A stretch of 64,000 bases of DNA from Capitulum mitella (GCA_030062745.1 CP099840.1:17969718-18033717); one strand, 5' to 3'. Numbered from the stretch's first letter, positions 45,037 through 57,605 are shown. Program-made: numbers and translations. The notes: generated from the sequence alone by a model not told the origin.

Positions 45037-47971
45037 ACGCCCATTCCGTGCTTTTGACGTCAGGAGTCGCATGGAGAACCTGATAGCCTTCAAGAAGGGG
45101 AGAGCTTTAGCTCGGCGCACGATAAGGGAAGCGAAACGTATTTCCTGGCGTGCGTAGGTAACACGCTCAACCGATTTACGCCAACTTCGCAGATCTGGGC
45201 TCGGAACAAGTGTATTTCTGGGCAGTTTTCATCCGTGCCGCTTCCTGTGCTACGTGTGGACGGCCAGACTGTGACGCAGCCATTGGATGTGGCTAACGAG
45301 ATTGCACAAGCCTTGTCACACCGTAGCAAAGGTGGTAACACGAACCCACAGTTCTTACGGCACAGAGCACGATGTGAGCAAACAGTGATAGATTTTTCCA
45401 GGAGTGAATCGCAGGCATACAATGAGCCATTCACTTTGATGGAGTTGGAATCGGCAATTGTCAAGCTTCGCAGTGTGTCAGAAGGCCCTGATACCATACG
45501 CAGCGACATGCTCAGACATCTGCCGCCCTGCATACTTCGCGTGCTTTTGGTGGATTTTAACTCATTGTGGTTAAGAGATGAATTCCCAGCTGTTTGGCGA
45601 GAAGCTGTGATAGTTCCACTTCTGAAACCAGGCAAAAGTGGATTAGATCCTCTTCACTACAGACCCATTTCTCTTACGTCATCACTTTGTAAACTGATGG
45701 AAAAGATGGTGAACGCACGATTGACCTTTTTTTGAACAGCATCACGTTTTTACTAACGCGCAGTGCGGTTTTAGAAAGAACCGGACACAGTGGACCATCT
45801 TATAGCTCTAGACACTATGATTCGTACCGGTTTTAAAGCGATCAGGCATATAGGCACAATCTTCTTTGACACTGAGGGCGCCTACGACGCCACTTGGTTT
45901 CATGGTGTTCTTGTAAAGCTGTTTAGATATGGTAAACGTGGTCGTATGAGTACTTTTCTTCGACGCTTTTTAGCTGACCGTTTTTTCCGTGTCCGTGTTG
46001 GAAACACTCTCCGAAAAGTTCCCACAAATAAACGTTGTACCCCAAGGCGGTGTGTTAAGTGCAGCGTTATTCGCAGTTATGATAAACGACATCGGTGATG
46101 TGCTCCCCCAGTCTGTTGGCCGTGCTCTTTTTGTTGATGTTTTTGCCATTTGGACGAGTGCAGTAAGAGCACCATCAATGGAACGGCATCTCCAGCTGGC
46201 TGTGGACCGCGTGGAGAGGTGGAGCACCATGAATGGGTTCAGTTTTTCAAAAAATAAGACCGTAGCCATGCATCTTCTTCGTCGCTGGAGATACGGTGAA
46301 ATGACTCTCCGTTTGTATGGACAGTGCATTCCAACAGAGTCTGTGGCCAGATATCTCGGGGTATATTTTGACCGCCGCCTTACGTATAATGCACATCTGG
46401 AAACTTTAAGCGATCGCTGTTTTAAGTCTCTGAACATATTAAAATGTGTGTCACGCACAATGCTGTGACATCGTTCTCTCGTCCGCTCCAAGCTGGATGA
46501 TGCATGTTTTGTGTATGACAGCGCATGTGATCCAGCAAGTGCATTCTAGACACCATCCATCACACCGCTCTCCGCATCATCACAGGGGCCTTCCGCACAT
46601 CACCCACTGTTAGCCTTATGGCAGAGTCACACGAGTCGCCACTGTCGACGAGGAGGAAAATGCTCGGCATGCGCTATCCCCTGAAGCTGCGACAATTCCC
46701 GTTACACCCGACGTATGACGCAGGTTTTTCACGGTCCACTGTGAGCTTCCTTCGCGGTGGATCGCAGCAGCGCACTCCGCCTTTCGGCTTCCGAATGCGA
46801 GCTCTGTTGCAGGAGTGCGAAATTCCTCTTCGAGGGGTGAAGCGAATAAGCCATCTGCCTTCTCCTCCCTGGCATTTGACGTCACCTTCAATAGACACCT
46901 TGCTTGCAGAAATTAGAACGAATGAAGCCATGCCAAATATAATGGGATCCAGGGCGCTGGAGCGTATGGCGTCATATGGCGGATACACACTGACGTACAT
47001 GGACGGATCTGAGACCGCCGGTGGTGTTCGTTGTGCGTTTGTGTGCGGTTCTGTCACCCGATCGTTCTCGTTGCCTGCACACGCGTCTGATTTTACATCG
47101 GAATTGATAGCAATCACCAAGGCGTTACGTTTCATCGAAGTTGGTGACGAATCACTATACCTGATTTTAACGGATTCCCTTAGAAGCCTTATTGCTCTTA
47201 GATCTTTGTATTCAGCATGTTTCCTTCTAGAGGACATTTTACTACGTCTGACACAACTGGATCGGACTGGGAATAAAATCATCCTGTGCTGGATACCCAG
47301 TCACGTCGGAATTACGGACAACGAGTTGACCGATGCCGCTGCCAGGCGAGCAGCGCTGACATTATGTACACGTTCTCTGCCAATCTTGCCAGAGACTTTT
47401 ATCCGGCAATTAGGAACTTTCTGTACAACAAGTGGCAGCGCTCTTGGGATGAGACAGATGGCAATAAACTCACAATGGTAAAACCCAAGCCTGGTTCATG
47501 GTTATCCTGCTCTCGCAAGGCGAGACGAGAGGAAATAATACTGTGCAGACTGCGTATCGGTCACTTATACGACCCATGGCTATCTGTTGCTTAGGGCTGG
47601 TAGGTCTCTCTGCCATCGATGTGGTGCCTTCCTCACTGTCAACCACGTGGTCCTTTCGTGTCCATACTTGGCTGAAAAACGTTGACTTCACTTCGGACAG
47701 CACGCTTCGTCTCTGACGCTCTGCGATGTACTTGGAGACAACTCACGCTTTCTTGAGTCGAAACAGCTCTTTCTATTTCTTAAAGACGCTGACTTCGATG
47801 TTTTTTACACACCTCACTAGTGAGGCAAAGCAACCTCGTTACAAGCGCACACTAACCTCAGAAGTCGGCGCGCCCGAAAACACCGATAAACAACAACAAG
47901 CAGCGAAACAACTGGCTCTACATCATGCGTGTTGTGCTGTATGCATCACTTTGTTTCACACTGAACGTTGA
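45037..47971 (+). pseudogene. Decayed non-LTR retrotransposon ORF2 (RT, RNase H, zinc knuckle), I/R1-like
   Basis: Sequence starts inside the linker between endonuclease and reverse transcriptase (FKKGRALARR...AKRISWRA), so the endonuclease is missing. RT blocks follow in several frames: WREAVIVPLLKPGK and YRPISLTSSLCKLMEKM (45590-45735), CGFRKN (about 45770), FFDTEGAYDATW (45862-45900), VVPQGGVLSAALFAVMINDI (about 46037-46095) and FVDVFAIW (about 46130-46155), where the second catalytic Asp of the usual DD pair is Val. RNase H (about 46990-47370) keeps its acidic residues in TYMDGS, TSELIAITKAL, LTDSLRSL and WIPSHVGITDNELTDAAA. A CxxC-H-C knuckle (CHRCGAF...NHVVLSCPY) lies near 47610-47680. 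Stops and frame changes between blocks make it non-functional. RNase H plus knuckle point to the I/R1/LOA group. Confidence 0.9.
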
Positions 47972-48420
47972 GAACGGCTGATAAAAATCTAAATATCACC
48001 AGTAATGGTACCGATGCCCTACAGGATTTTGACCAACGATTTTGCGCTACAGAACCCTGTCCCAATAGTCGTTCTAAAGGGATGATATTTTCGCGAGCAT
48101 TTGATCCCTGTGAGATTGTAATTCCTCGCTTCAGGTGTATAAAGATGCAATTGTTTTCCAGATAAATATACGTATGTTTTCGAGCCAGTATTTCAGGTGA
48201 TGAGAATTAACCGAAACACACGTTTTACTTTGATAAATCGGACAAGTTGTCGCCTATATAACAAAAAGAGGCACATCCTAGAAGTCAGACAAATCACGCG
48301 CGATGCCCCCACAACAAGGGACACATGCCTAACAAACCCTACAGGAAATACACCATTACGTGGAAAAAACAAATAGATATGCATGTTACACAAAACTCGA
48401 GAAAATAGAAATTAACTAAA
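47972..48420. other. Stretch between retrotransposon relic and right foldback arm
   Basis: No gene or repeat recognised. It may be the 3' untranslated part of the retrotransposon or unique sequence of the foldback element. Confidence 0.4.
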
Positions 48421-48820
48421 GATAGTTTTGAGCTCAACATCACACGGAGAGTTTGACAGCGTTTACAGCAATCAGAGTTTTCGGGAGAAACTCCCACCCC
48501 TTGTAATTAATGAGAATGTCAATGCACCCGGCAAATTTCACTGCCAGGCAGTGTGTTCCTGGTCAGGGTACCCATACACGAAAAATCAGAAAAATCGTAG
48601 GTGCCGGCCAATTCACGACCGTTGCCATCAATGTTAAAGCCTATGGGAAATAAAGCATTAGGTGAAAAACCGGTTCTGGATGCATGTTTCTCAAAAAGTT
48701 GAAAAGATATTGATAAACAAGAGGTAGTTTTGAGCTCGGCTTGACACGGGGAGTCGTTTGAGATGCTACTCGACTATATGCAGTCGGCTGTGAATATTAG
48801 TGAGAAACTCTCACCCCTTG
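48421..48820 (-). repeat. 317-bp unit, right arm (one full, one partial)
   Basis: ccacccctt- and tcacccctt-type starts at about 48502 and 48819 are 317 bp apart, on the opposite strand to the left array. The bases 48421-48496 are a clearly diverged piece of another unit. Confidence 0.85.
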
Positions 48821-49005
48821 TTGATAATTGGCTCTGCAGGCTAAGGTATTGGATGCACCCAACATTAAATTGCACCATCGTGTTCAGCTCGTCGAGATGC
48901 ATCATATGGTGCATTTTGGCCGCTTTTGAAGGGGTCGCTTTTATGGGCTGAGCGTGGGCTGAGCGTGGGCTGACCGTGGGCTGTCTTGACACACATTCGA
49001 TATCT

Positions 49006-51594
49006 GCTGAGGTGGTGCCGCCCGTGCAAATGCTCCGTTTGATAGCTCCTAGGGAAACATGCGTAACATGGTAATAAGACTGACTACCTTACAGTGCCAC
49101 TTCACGCACCACATTTTGTTAGACTGTAACAATGCTTACACCATGTTCATCGCACGTGAGTCATGCTTAAATGTTAATACGCACCCTGGTTAATCCCGGA
49201 ATCTCTTTCACCCTGGTTCTGGGGGTGGAGTGAGAATTTCATTTCTCTCTATCTCGGAAACTAATAGGCCTTTTCATCAAGAACTAGACGAACGTTAGGA
49301 ACTGCTTTGGTATCACAGCTAAACGGTATCTTCGCACCGTTACTAAAGCTGACGTGGTTCAGCAGGCCATGCAGGTAACCAAAGGTCATCGTTAGACCTG
49401 CAAAGTTGGGACGAGATCTTGTGTCGGTAACCGAAATCTGCTCAGATCACTGCTTATGTCATGGGTTTGCGGGTTGCACAGCATGACCAATGTTGACTTT
49501 CTATGACCTTGACTTCTAATGTGATTTCTATGGCCTAAGAAGATTTCGTCACGTGACAGACGTCCATAGAGCAAAAATGGCTTTATAATCCTATTTCCCG
49601 ACCCCATATCTTAAACATGACATATCCTCAAGATTTCTTTTAAACGACGCTTTGCGTGTCCATCTGAAAATGTTCTGAAAAATCGCATGCCTCCGGTAAT
49701 TTCCTCCTGTAGTTTTGGGCGGAAAAGCAAAGAAGGGTGGAATCGTCCCCCCCAAGTGGGTCCGAACAGTGAATTTATTGTAGATAGTGCTAAGTGTGTT
49801 TTTTTTTGTCTGTACTAGTGTGTTGCCCGAACTCAGAGTGACAGCTGAGCTATGTTAGAGCTATGTGAGGCGCCGTAGACCGACTGACGTCTGACGAGAC
49901 ACAGGACTTGACACAAGACTCTCTTGAGCCCAGGACGCTGTGTGTCCTAATCCACAAACAAATAAACAAACATACGATTGACCCATAAAGTGCTGGGAGG
50001 TCAGTTCGACCCCTCCCCCCAGTGTTTTTTTAATGATAACTCGAGAAGAATAAAGTCAGGACAATGAAGTTTAATCTACCTTCCTATAATTGAATGGCGC
50101 ATCGTTCAGTGTCCAGTATTTTCGTCTACTTCCAAAGGTCAATGAGTCAGGTCAGGTCAAAGCCAGGTCCGCGATTCGCAAAAAAGTAAAAAATAAGGCA
50201 AGCTGTAAAGAACTGACAAAAAAAAGAATAATCAGGATAAGCACAAACAGTTGGCGTTAATATATAGGCATCTATCTAGGAGGACAATATAAAAAAATAG
50301 TTTGGGCGACGTGAAGTCGGGCCATCAGGCTAGGTAAAAGTCAAAACTAAGAAAATCATTTTTAGCTCTACAGCTCAAATAGACTCATCTGAAAACAAAA
50401 ACTAAATATACCCACATATATTAATAAAAATAATAGTAAACCGCAGATTAAAAGACTCACCACAATATATTCTAAGCGTTTACAAATTTGGAAGTTAACA
50501 TCAGGTTAGGCCAGGTCAGGAGAGCAGGAATTATGACCTTCGGTACACAGATCGCGTGATATCAAAGTCGACTTCTGCGTAATTCAGTGATATGAAATGA
50601 ATAAATCTAATCCCTATGACCATGAAACGTAGCCGAAATTGGTCTTGATGTGTCCAAAGATGAAATATAAAATTCTGGCCTTGGATCACGCCTTCATTAT
50701 ACCCGTGATGAATAGGAGGAAATCAGATTCCATTTGTGAGTAAACAAGAATACTTGACGTCAGTATATAGGTACATATCCAGACAAAAATATAAAAATGG
50801 TTTGGGCGACATGATGTCAGGTAACCAGGCCAGGTAAACTAAATTAAACTAAAAAGTCAGAGCTAAAAGAAACAGTAATTTCAGCTCCGGAGTTCAAATC
50901 GCAAATATATGACTCAACACAATGTAGAGGGGCGGAACTCCTCCACAATGGGGGGGGAGAATCGGGTTTCCTGGGTCAGATTCTTTGTAGTCAACGCCCG
51001 CAGGGTCAATGCTATGTTTCAGAAAAGCAAGGACGAGCCGCGGCTCCCCTACCCCCTCCCCCGCTTCCCACGCCCTTACCACAATGTTTCCTAAACGTTG
51101 CAAAGTTCGCAGTCAATATCACGTCAGGTCGGATTAGGTCAAGGGTGCAGAAAATATGAGCTTCGGCGCACAGTTCATGTGATATTAAAATGGACTTGTG
51201 CGAAATTTGGTGGCATGAAGGGAATCAGTCTAACCCCTGTCTCCATGAAACATATCCGAAGGTCGCTGAAAATGGCCTTGATGTGTTCCAAGGCCAAATG
51301 TCAACTTTGGACCTTGGATCAGATCACCACTCAGCATGTGACGAGCAAAAAGAAACTAGGCCTGCATTCGTGAAATACAGTCTGTATCTCCCGAATATTT
51401 TCCTGCTTTGAGACACTACCATCCTGTCTTATACCAGTGTCACAGTAAGGCATGGATAATAATATCAAGTTCAGATAAGTTCATTTACGGCACAGCAGAG
51501 TAGCAGTTTTTGGTTTCCGTGTTGAATCATGCACCAAAACCATCCGAAGCAATGTTTCAGCTCAATGCACCAACAAACAGGAAGACGGACAACT
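49006..51594. other. No gene recognised
   Basis: Short open frames; scattered aggtca/tgacct words at 50130-50170, 50500-50520 and 51120-51150, and polyC/polyG runs, suggest old relatives of the other repeats. Confidence 0.4.
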
Positions 51595-51598
51595 TTAA

Positions 51599-52787
51599 CC
51601 CTATTCCCGGAGGGCTAGACGGTATGGTCGATTCCCGGCAGGGGGCGGATTCGGCCCCCTCTCAGAGATCTCGGGAACTACTTGTCCGATTTCATCGCAA
51701 CAAACGGCAATCGATTTACCGTGACGTGAACTACATCTTCATAAAAAATCCAAATTTTTAAAATGTGTGTGTACAGGGGGGCAAAAATGTCAAAATAGGG
51801 GGTACTTCTGGACTTCTTATAACTCCGTTGTTTATCGATCGATTTCGATGAAGCTGGCATGAATCGACAGATTATGGATAGGGCTTTTACCATGGGTCCG
51901 CAAATCTGAAATTTTGAGGAAATTCATGGGCGTTCATAGGGTTTCAAAAATAGGAGGATTAGTTTTCTAACAAATGAATGAACAAAAGAGGCAAAAAAAC
52001 GTTTTTGGCTTCTGCTAGTCAGAAGTACAAATCGCATTACAATGTTTGTATAATGTTAGCATAGACGGTGCGAGGGACATGAAAAAGGGGGAACTGCCAT
52101 GGTCACACGTTTCTCAGATCAACTTGTGACCTTTAACCTTAAATGACCTCCAGTGACCTTGGGGTCGCTCAGAATGATCTCGTGTGCATTTAATATTATC
52201 TGTAAACGTTTTCAATCATTTGAATTCACTCTATTTCAAAAATTTCATTTTATGGCTATTGCGATTTAGGGTACGCGCACTGACATTTTAGGTCATAGCT
52301 CCGTGACCCGACCTGATATGAAGCTGAAACTTGGTACACAAGTAGAAGGCACCCTTCTACGTCATATATATTCCGGATTTGGCATTTTAAAAAAACGGCG
52401 CCGAAATTATCGCGAAAAAACAAATTTTGACTTTTGATCTTGACCTAACCTTGTAAAATGACCTCAGGTCAACAAAATTACATCTGCACATTGCCCAACT
52501 ATTTAACTATACATCCATATAAAATTTTAAGTTCTACCTTAAAAACTCTGTTTTTGGCAGACATTTTCCTTTTACCCTCAACATGGTCAAAAATGGCATG
52601 ACGTGCCTCCCAAAAACGTTGCCTGGCTTCGCCCCTGAGCAAAATAGAATTTTGAAATTTTGTCACGGCACGTAGGAAAAATAGCTAGGAAAAGTGACCA
52701 GGTTTCGTGAAACTGCGTTAAAAAGCCTGGAATTGGCAAGCAAAAAACCCAAGGGGGGACGGATTCAGCCCCCTGCCGGGAATAGGG
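51599..52787 (-). mobile_element. Non-autonomous piggyBac-type element, copy 3
   Basis: TTAA at 51595-51598 and 52788-52791; ends CCCTATTCCCGG and CCGGGAATAGGG intact. Same orientation and internal sequence as 41320-42527, with small deletions. No coding capacity. Confidence 0.87.
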
Positions 52788-52791
52788 TTAA

Positions 52792-53915
52792 GCTGAACAC
52801 AGTTATAAGGTGCAAGATCAGTTTTCTTTGATCTAGATGCCAAGATGCACACAGCCATGTTACATCGGTAACATTGCAACATTCACACTAACCGCCATGG
52901 TTTGGTATTCCTTTCCCTTCTCCACCCCAAGTGTCAGCTCGGAGCCCGAGCCAGACGGTCCACTCCCAGATGCCAGGAGCTGATTCAGGATTTGTATACT
53001 GGATGCGTTGTTGATCTTCGGCCTTGACCACTATTTTTCAACTGGCTATGTTTAGCAAAGTTTTCACATTTTTGATTCCTAAATTTTTGAAACATCTATA
53101 TCCGTCCACCGACTTCTACGTTTACATCCACCACCGCACACGGTCCCGGGAGTCCCCATTACTACAAACAAACCCATCTTGGGCGGGCGAACGCTCGATG
53201 CCCGCGCTTCAGTGGGCTGTTGTCCTTATCGGGGCTCCTCAGATGGGGAAAAATCCCCAGGGACGACAGGAGGGAACCCCAGATGGCTGGAGTGCCCCTC
53301 AAACTGTCAGATGGGTCCATGAAATTGCCCGAAGCACCCCTGAAACTGCTAAAGGAGCGCCTGAGACGTCCCGAGGGACATGCGAAACTGTAAAAGGAAC
53401 CTGAGACCACTTGAGGGCCCTGACACGGCATAAGACCAGAGACCACCAGAAGTGCCCCTAAGTGCAAGAGGGAACCTAACCTCAGCTAGTAAAGGTCTCC
53501 AGAAACAGCAAGCCAGAGTAGAGGGGTTCCTGGACCAGACACAGACAATGACATTGCAAATAGAGGGAGAGACCAAGCCGCCTAAAACCCCGCCGTTGTT
53601 GTCACGTTACGGTTGCTTTTCAGGGGAACAAAGCGCCAAATTCTCTCAAATAAGGTGGCGCGCCTGATGTTTTTGGTCACTTTGTACGTTAAGAAACGCA
53701 AAATTGCATCAGATATTTCCTCCCGGATCTGAGTAGAGCAATTCGCACATCTGGAGCAAAAAAAGGTGGGGGAGCCGGCCGGGAGGGGGCCCCGCGCTGA
53801 ACATTCGCCCCCTCACCGGCGAAATCCTGGATCTGCCCCCTCTACAAGCTAAAAAATGCCTTTAACTTTGATGTTAAATCAGTCGCAGAAAAACATTCCC
53901 CATTTTTCCAGTCCT

Positions 53916-53917
<2 letters not shown>
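52792..53917. other. No gene recognised
   Basis: 53270-53470 has degenerate repeats with the words cctgaaactg, aaaggagc and gaggg. Otherwise featureless. Confidence 0.4.

Positions 53918-53989
<72 letters not shown>
53918..53989. repeat. (AT)n microsatellite
   Basis: Pure AT dinucleotides over about 70 bp. Confidence 0.95.
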
Positions 53990-53994
<5 letters not shown>

Positions 53995-54019
53995 CCGTCA
54001 GCATCCATCGATTTTGTCA

Positions 54020-54233
54020 AAATTACAGACGTATGGGCCGACGGAAAAGTCCCTTTCCAAAACTTCTTCCCCTTAAACTTTGTTTAAGGGAATGGTTTAC
54101 GTCATGGCCAGTCGATTGCCATTTGTTGCGATGAAATCGTACAGGTAAATCTCGAGATCTCGGGGGGGGGGACGAATCAGTCCCCCATGTGGATATGCTC
54201 CCTCGGGTTATGGGTACGGGAATACGGTTAATG
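54020..54233 (+). mobile_element. Right-end remnant of the piggyBac-type family
   Basis: Contains tcgattgccatttgttgcga, ctcgagatctcggggggg and an altered terminus cgggaatacggttaa, the order seen at the right end of copy 1. The left part is missing. Confidence 0.6.
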
Positions 54234-54738
54234 CATTTACCGAGTAAAGATTCACACTCGCTCAGTCATGTCACACGCCGAAACATCATTCGACAACAAA
54301 GCCGTTTTCGTCATCTACCTCTGGTTTCCGAACGCCGACGAATCATCCAGGCTCGAAAAAAAATAAACCAACAATAAGGCAGGTACAAGATAATGGTCTC
54401 TTTCTTGAACTACCATGTCTGTATCAACCACATTTTGTTAGTGGGAGCGCACGCTATTGCATTTACTGGAACTATTGCTCCGATTTCGGGTGACTATTAG
54501 AAAAGACTACATTTCGCATTTTATTGTTTAAAAACACCGGAAAATCACATCATTAATAACGCAGTACAGTTACTCAAATGTATTAGAACATGCCCACAAA
54601 AACTCCAATTCTTTCCGACAAGCCTAACCTCAGAGACAAGAGTCAATGACAAAAACGCACAACACGAGGATCCAAGTAATGTCTTTCGCCATACGAATAA
54701 CGCGAGGTCGGAACATACCAATGCCAAAACCCGGCTGT

Positions 54739-54744
54739 TTTATT
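54739..54744 (-). promoter_or_regulatory. Candidate polyadenylation signal of PHPT1
   Basis: tttatt on the plus strand reads AATAAA on the minus strand, about 185 bases after the PHPT1 stop codon. Confidence 0.45.
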
Positions 54745-54928
54745 ACAATGTCAAGTTAGTTAGGGATCGTAGAACGAAAACCCAGAACAGGAGCCACATC
54801 AAATAGTGGCCCACTACGGGTCGACTTGACAGTTACATGGAAATTAGGTAAAACGTCCAAACAAAAGAAAAACGTTGACTGTCTTGGTAAGCATGTATGT
54901 ATCACGATATCATCCAGATCGGTCTCTA

Positions 54929-55300
54929 TCAATATCCATCATCAGACGTGGTGATCTCGTAGTCCGGGTAACTTTTCTTCAGTATGTCGGCAGTGACCGA
55001 ATGGTCAGCTCGGCCATACCCCTGCGAGTACCCGAACACTTCGATCTTCTTCTGGCCGGGATTGTGGATGATGCGGCCGCCACCAACACACTCACAGCTG
55101 AGTCCCAAGCTCGCAATCTGAGCCTCAAACTTTTCAAAGATATCTGCATGAAAAGCACCCCACTGAAAACCACGCACAAAGTACCGGAACTCGTCATCCC
55201 CGGCATTTTCAGACGTGTACACTTTGACCAGCACGTACTTGAACCTGCCACTGGGGTCAATCTCCGCAGCCGGCACGTTGGCAAGAGCCGATGATTCCAT
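54929..55300 (-). CDS. PHPT1: PHPT1/janus-type 14-kDa phosphohistidine phosphatase
   Basis: Small cytosolic phosphatase that removes phosphate from protein histidines. The reading frame has 123 codons from ATG at 55300 to TGA at 54931-54929 (human 125 residues). It contains FKYVLVKVY, FVRGFQWGAFHADIFEKFEA with the catalytic His, CECVGGGRIIHNPGQKKIEV, FGYSQGYGRADHSVTADIL and the conserved end YPDYEI...DDGY. No break is visible. A good 3' splice site (TGTCTTCAG) lies just upstream, with the exon beginning at 55308, so a 5' exon probably exists. The frame continues into it (AYA before the Met), which leaves room for a longer N-terminus. I could not identify that exon. Confidence 0.93.
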   Translation of the reverse strand: MESSALANVPAAEIDPSGRFKYVLVKVYTSENAGDDEFRYFVRGFQWGAFHADIFEKFEAQIASLGLSCECVGGGRIIHNPGQKKIEVFGYSQGYGRADHSVTADILKKSYPDYEITTSDDGY

Positions 55301-55315
55301 TGCGTAAGCTGAAGA
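55301..55315 (-). promoter_or_regulatory. Probable 3' splice site upstream of the PHPT1 start
   Basis: On the minus strand TGTCTTCAG precedes CTTACGCAATG, eight bases before the start ATG. It fits an intron in the 5' untranslated region or in an extended N-terminus. Confidence 0.5.
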
Positions 55316-55732
55316 CACAAATAAACATAGTCACTCAATCGGATGATGGTACGTATAGGCTGTTGAGTACAAACAGCACAACAATCACGCTTAATTCTGA
55401 GGAACCTCATATGTAAGTAAATCACCAAGTTGTTATTAAGCCTCAAATAAAGCGAAATATTTTCAACGCTGACAGATTCGGTATTTTGACTTTTTGACAG
55501 CAAATAAATGAACCAAGACGTACATTATTTTTTGAAACCATGTCACTGATCCTCAGCATTTTACAGAGGCACGTGAGCATGCCCATAGTTGTTTTAACAG
55601 CACAAACCCGGAATCGCGGGATTCGTATTGTTAGCTCAGACTGAAAGCATGGTAACTGGGATGATTCATGAGGCATGTTTCCATATTTCTAGATCACTTT
55701 TATCCAGGGTAGGCATTTCTGCTGGCTAAAAT

Positions 55733-55860
55733 TACGTTTTGCCGCTTGCCGGCTGGAACCAGTTAAAACCGGCGTATACTTGGTTATTGGGGCTTAGAGG
55801 CGCACCGACTACAGGGTCATTCGGCGCCCATAAAACCGGCGTAAAAAGGGAAAAAATAAC
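55733..55860. repeat. Dispersed copy of part of the 1828-2152 element
   Basis: gcttagaggcgcaccgacta and gggtcattcggcg correspond to 1919-1952 with few changes, followed by repeats of aaaaccggcgta (55769, 55844). Confidence 0.6.
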
Positions 55861-56384
55861 AGAAACAATTTTAGTTACCTGTACAAGGAATATTTCCAAT
55901 GGATAAAAACAGCTTTTAATCCGTCCTTCCCCTGAAATCTCCTGGAATATTTTGCACAAGTTATGAGTCACATGACGCAATTTAATTAAAAATACTTCGT
56001 GCATTGGGCACGAATTTCCATGTTGCAGAGAACATGCTTTGCAAATATTATCATCACAACGTTTAGTCACGTATTCAAACATGGTTCCACAGCAATATGA
56101 TCTATTCCCAGGACTGTGTGGTTTTCGGCCCACTGCTCAAACAACGGAAAAAACATCACCTGTTAATGATGACAAAGTCCAGATTTCCATGTCATTCGTG
56201 GTGAGCTATCTGCGCTAAAGTAAATATAAAGTGCAGATGTATACACTGGTTAAGCTTAATCTATCATTTACCTTAAGCAGCCTAGCATATCCTTATTTAC
56301 TAAATCTACAGTCTTCATAATTTGGTTTGCGATATGTGTACATATTGCATTCTTCATATTGCATAGTCTTCAATGATTACTTAA

Positions 56385-57605
56385 CCTTATTCCCGACAGG
56401 AGGGCTGAATCTGCCCCCTCAGATTTTTTGCTTCCTAACTGCAGGGTTTTTGACGCAACTTCACGAAACTTGGTCACTTTTCCTACCTACTCTTCCTACG
56501 CATTGTAACAAAATTTTGTTAAATTTTTGTCAACTTTTTCACTGTCTGTCTGTCTGTCAACAAAACTTTGTCAGCGGCGAAGCCAGGCAACGTTTTTGGG
56601 AGCCATTTTTGGTCCTGTTGAGGGTAAAAGGAAAATGGTTGCCAAAAATAGCGTTTTTAGGACAGAATTTGCAACTTTATGGTGTACAGGCAAATAGTTG
56701 GGCAAGCATACAAATATAATTTTGTTTATCTGAAGTCACTTCACAAGACCAGGTCAAAGTGAAAAATCAAAATTTGGTTTCATAGAAAAAAATTCGGCGC
56801 TTTTTTCCAAATACCAAACCCCGAATATATATAATGTTGAACTTGGCTACACTCGACATGTGTACCAAGTTCCAGGTTGACATCACGTCGAGTCACGGAG
56901 CTATGGCCTAAAACGTCAGTGCGCACACCTTATCACGTAACAGCCGTAAAACGGAATTTTAGAAATAGAGTAGATTCAAATGATTGAAAACGTTTTCAAA
57001 CAATATGCAATGTACTCAAGATCATTCCAAGTGACTCTAAGGTCACAGGAGGTCATTTAAGGCGAAGGGTTGTAAGTTCACCTGACAAACATATGATCAT
57101 GACCGTTCCATTTTTTCATGTGCCTGGCACCGCCTACGCGAACATTTTAAAAACAATGTAATGCGATTTGTACTTCTTCAGCATAACATGAATAGCAGAA
57201 GCTAGAAAAAATGATTTTAGTTTTTTCGTCAATTCAGTTTTTGAAAAACAATCCGGCCATTTTTGAAACCCTGCGAACATCTATGAGTCTTCCCAAATTC
57301 AAATGTATGGACCAATGGTAAAATTTCTATTCATAACCTCTCGATTCGTACCTATTTCATCAATCAGTCCATAAACAACAGTGTTATAACAAGTCCAAAG
57401 ATATCGCCCATTTTGACTTTTTTGCCTCCTGTATCCCTTTCTAAATTTTGAAAGCGTCTTTAAATAACAATGTAGCTTACGTCATTGCAAATCGATTGCC
57501 GTTCGTTGCGATGAAATCGGATGTGTAGTTCTTGAGACCTCATCGGGGCGAATCAGCCTCCCCCTGCCGGGAATCGGCTGTACCGTTAGCTCTCCGGGAC
57601 TAGGG
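56385..57605 (+). mobile_element. Non-autonomous piggyBac-type element, copy 4 (old)
   Basis: TTAA at 56381-56384 and 57606-57609. Ends are decayed (CCTTATTCCCGAC and CCGGGACTAGGG). The interior aligns by eye with copy 1 in the same orientation but is the most divergent, and most of its AGGTCA words are lost. It also contains a short ctgt repeat near 56545. Confidence 0.78.

Larger units (their letters stand above)
43873..48996. mobile_element. 5.1-kb foldback-type composite element
   Basis: Flanked by a perfect 9-bp direct repeat TCGATATCT (43864-43872 and 48997-49005). Ends are exact inverted repeats beginning ATGTGTGTCAAGACAGCCCA. The outer 500 or so bases of the two arms are almost identical in inverse orientation: a 178-bp terminal block with 11-bp gctcagcccac repeats, then 317-bp tandem units. 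The left arm has three full units, the right arm one plus a divergent part. A 9-bp duplication and long arms with internal tandem repeats are the marks of foldback and some Mutator-like elements. The centre holds a decayed non-LTR retrotransposon and no recognisable transposase. Confidence 0.88.

Noticed and set aside
45090-47282. Minus-strand frames of 173-202 codons
   Set aside because: Shadows of the retrotransposon reverse transcriptase and RNase H, which match clearly on the plus strand.
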